DNA from: a bacterium UBA1790
GTDB lineage: Bacteria > Bacteroidota > Bacteroidia > Bacteroidales > Muribaculaceae
Reading direction: 5' to 3'
Assembly: GCA_002314465.1 (NCBI GenBank)
Contig: DCGA01000197.1
Span: 2,926 to 9,157 of the forward strand
DNA: 6,232 nucleotides
A program made the translations under genes and the position numbers. The notes below the pieces were generated by a model. The model searched no databases and was not told the DNA's origin. It saw nothing but the letters and a program-made list of their open reading frames with translations. Positions within the stretch are counted from its first letter, which is position 1. Every line of letters begins with the position of its first letter. Shown piece after piece: positions 5,406 to 6,232 of the stretch.

Positions 5406-6232
5406 GCATTTGGGCATATCCCTTGTAAAGAATGGTCTGAACCACGCCTCGCACAACGAGGTAAGAGGTGAATGCTACCCACAGGCGGTGGTTACCCATA
5501 GCCGACGGCAACATGGCATAAAGAGCAAAGAAGAGACCCGTAGCCACAGCCACGGCGATAAGCATGCCGCGCGAACGAGTGAGACCTATAAACACACCAT
5601 CCCACACAAATGCCGCCATGCCGGCAAACGGGAGAGCCGCACACCACCAGCGGTAGTCGCCCGCCGCAGCGATAACCGAGTGCTCGTCGGTGAGGACCGA
5701 GAATATCTGTTGCGGAAACGAATAGGCTATCGTAAACAAAGTCACCAGCACTGCAGCCCACACAAACAAACGCTTGACACACAGCCGCAAGCGAGGAGCA
5801 TTTCCGGCACCGTAGTACTTGCCCACCAATGCCTCGCCGGCAAACGCAATGCCATCGAGGAAGTAGGCAAAGAACGAGTTGAGTTGAAGCATGAGCGAAT
5901 TGACGGCGAGCAGCAAGTCACCGCTACGTGCTCCAAGCGACACCATTGCCAGATGCACCAGCGTGAGCAGGAAACTGCGCACGAAAATATCGCCACTCAC
6001 AGTGAAGAAACGACGCGAAATGCGCAAGCGCCACTGGCTAAGCGAACCCAGCATACGCACATGGGCGGGAAACTTGCGCCATAGCATCCACAGGCTATAA
6101 GCAAGGCCGAGGTACTCACTCACAAGCGTTCCCACGGCAATACCCATGAAGCCCATGTCAAACACATACACAGCCACAAGGCTCACGGCAGTATTGATGA
6201 CATTGACCATGATTGATATCATCATGGGACCG
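5389..6232 (-). CDS. DinF-like MATE family efflux transporter (5' end off the window)
   Basis: The frame is open from the right edge to TGA at 5391-5389, giving 280 visible residues. The true start lies outside, since the frame continues as Gly-Pro before the first visible methionine at 6225. MATE proteins are 12-helix inner-membrane exporters of drugs and metabolites driven by sodium or proton gradients, usually about 440 residues. Here roughly the last eight helices are seen, so about 160 residues are missing. The beginning, GPMMISIMVNVINTAVSL, matches the helix 5 region, where a P-x-x-x-x-x-x-N-x-x-N pattern is usual. The run DGIAFAGEALVGKYYGAG and then WDGVFIGLTRSRGM are characteristic of the DinF branch. 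It converges on the Rieske-like lipoprotein gene with a 33-base gap, and its stop codon sits in the loop of that gene's terminator. Substrate unknown. Confidence 0.92.
   Translation of the reverse strand, partial: GPMMISIMVNVINTAVSLVAVYVFDMGFMGIAVGTLVSEYLGLAYSLWMLWRKFPAHVRMLGSLSQWRLRISRRFFTVSGDIFVRSFLLTLVHLAMVSLGARSGDLLLAVNSLMLQLNSFFAYFLDGIAFAGEALVGKYYGAGNAPRLRLCVKRLFVWAAVLVTLFTIAYSFPQQIFSVLTDEHSVIAAAGDYRWWCAALPFAGMAAFVWDGVFIGLTRSRGMLIAVAVATGLFFALYAMLPSAMGNHRLWVAFTSYLVVRGVVQTILYKGYAQMQNREA

Noticed and set aside
5404..6084. Plus-strand open frame of 226 residues opposite the MATE gene
   Set aside because: It starts just after the terminator T-run, is antisense to a clear transporter and has a His/Arg/Lys-rich composition with no recognisable fold.

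Overview
The window looks like chromosomal DNA of a member of the Bacteroidales, with roughly balanced base composition. Muribaculaceae or Prevotellaceae are possible, but this cannot be settled here. The evidence is Bacteroidetes-type promoters (TAnnTTTG -7 boxes, with TTTG -33 boxes at two of them), absent or weak Shine-Dalgarno sequences, and protein families typical of gut Bacteroidales. It holds seven protein genes, five complete and two cut by the window edges. No RNA genes, insertion sequences, prophage or CRISPR arrays were seen. Coding density is high and no gene-free stretch exceeds 100 bases.

Layout from left to right. Positions 1-742 (minus strand, running off the left edge) encode an exported lipoprotein that joins an N-terminal rhodanese domain to a C-terminal metallo-beta-lactamase-fold domain. 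Twelve bases upstream in transcription lies a YeiH/UPF0324-family inner-membrane transporter (755-1825, minus) with its own promoter very close to its ATG. These two form a likely sulfur-related operon. Next come a Bcr/CflA-like MFS efflux transporter (1880-3037, minus) and an AraC-family regulator (3037-3906, minus), joined by a TAATG stop/start overlap with the regulator transcribed first. A family 2 glycosyltransferase (4002-4757, minus) follows.

A 91-base divergent promoter region (4758-4848) separates the glycosyltransferase from the only plus-strand gene, a small lipoprotein (4849-5355) with a Rieske-like fold pattern whose two cluster-binding histidines are replaced. That gene ends at a rho-independent terminator (5378-5405). 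The hairpin lies over the last codons of a convergent, DinF-like MATE transporter (5389-6232, minus), which runs off the right edge.

Functionally this is ordinary core or accessory Bacteroidales DNA: envelope transport (three transporters of different families), one local regulator-transporter pair, one sugar transferase and two exported lipoproteins of uncertain role. The best leads are the modified Rieske-like lipoprotein, and the rhodanese/MBL lipoprotein paired with YeiH. No defence system or mobile system was found.
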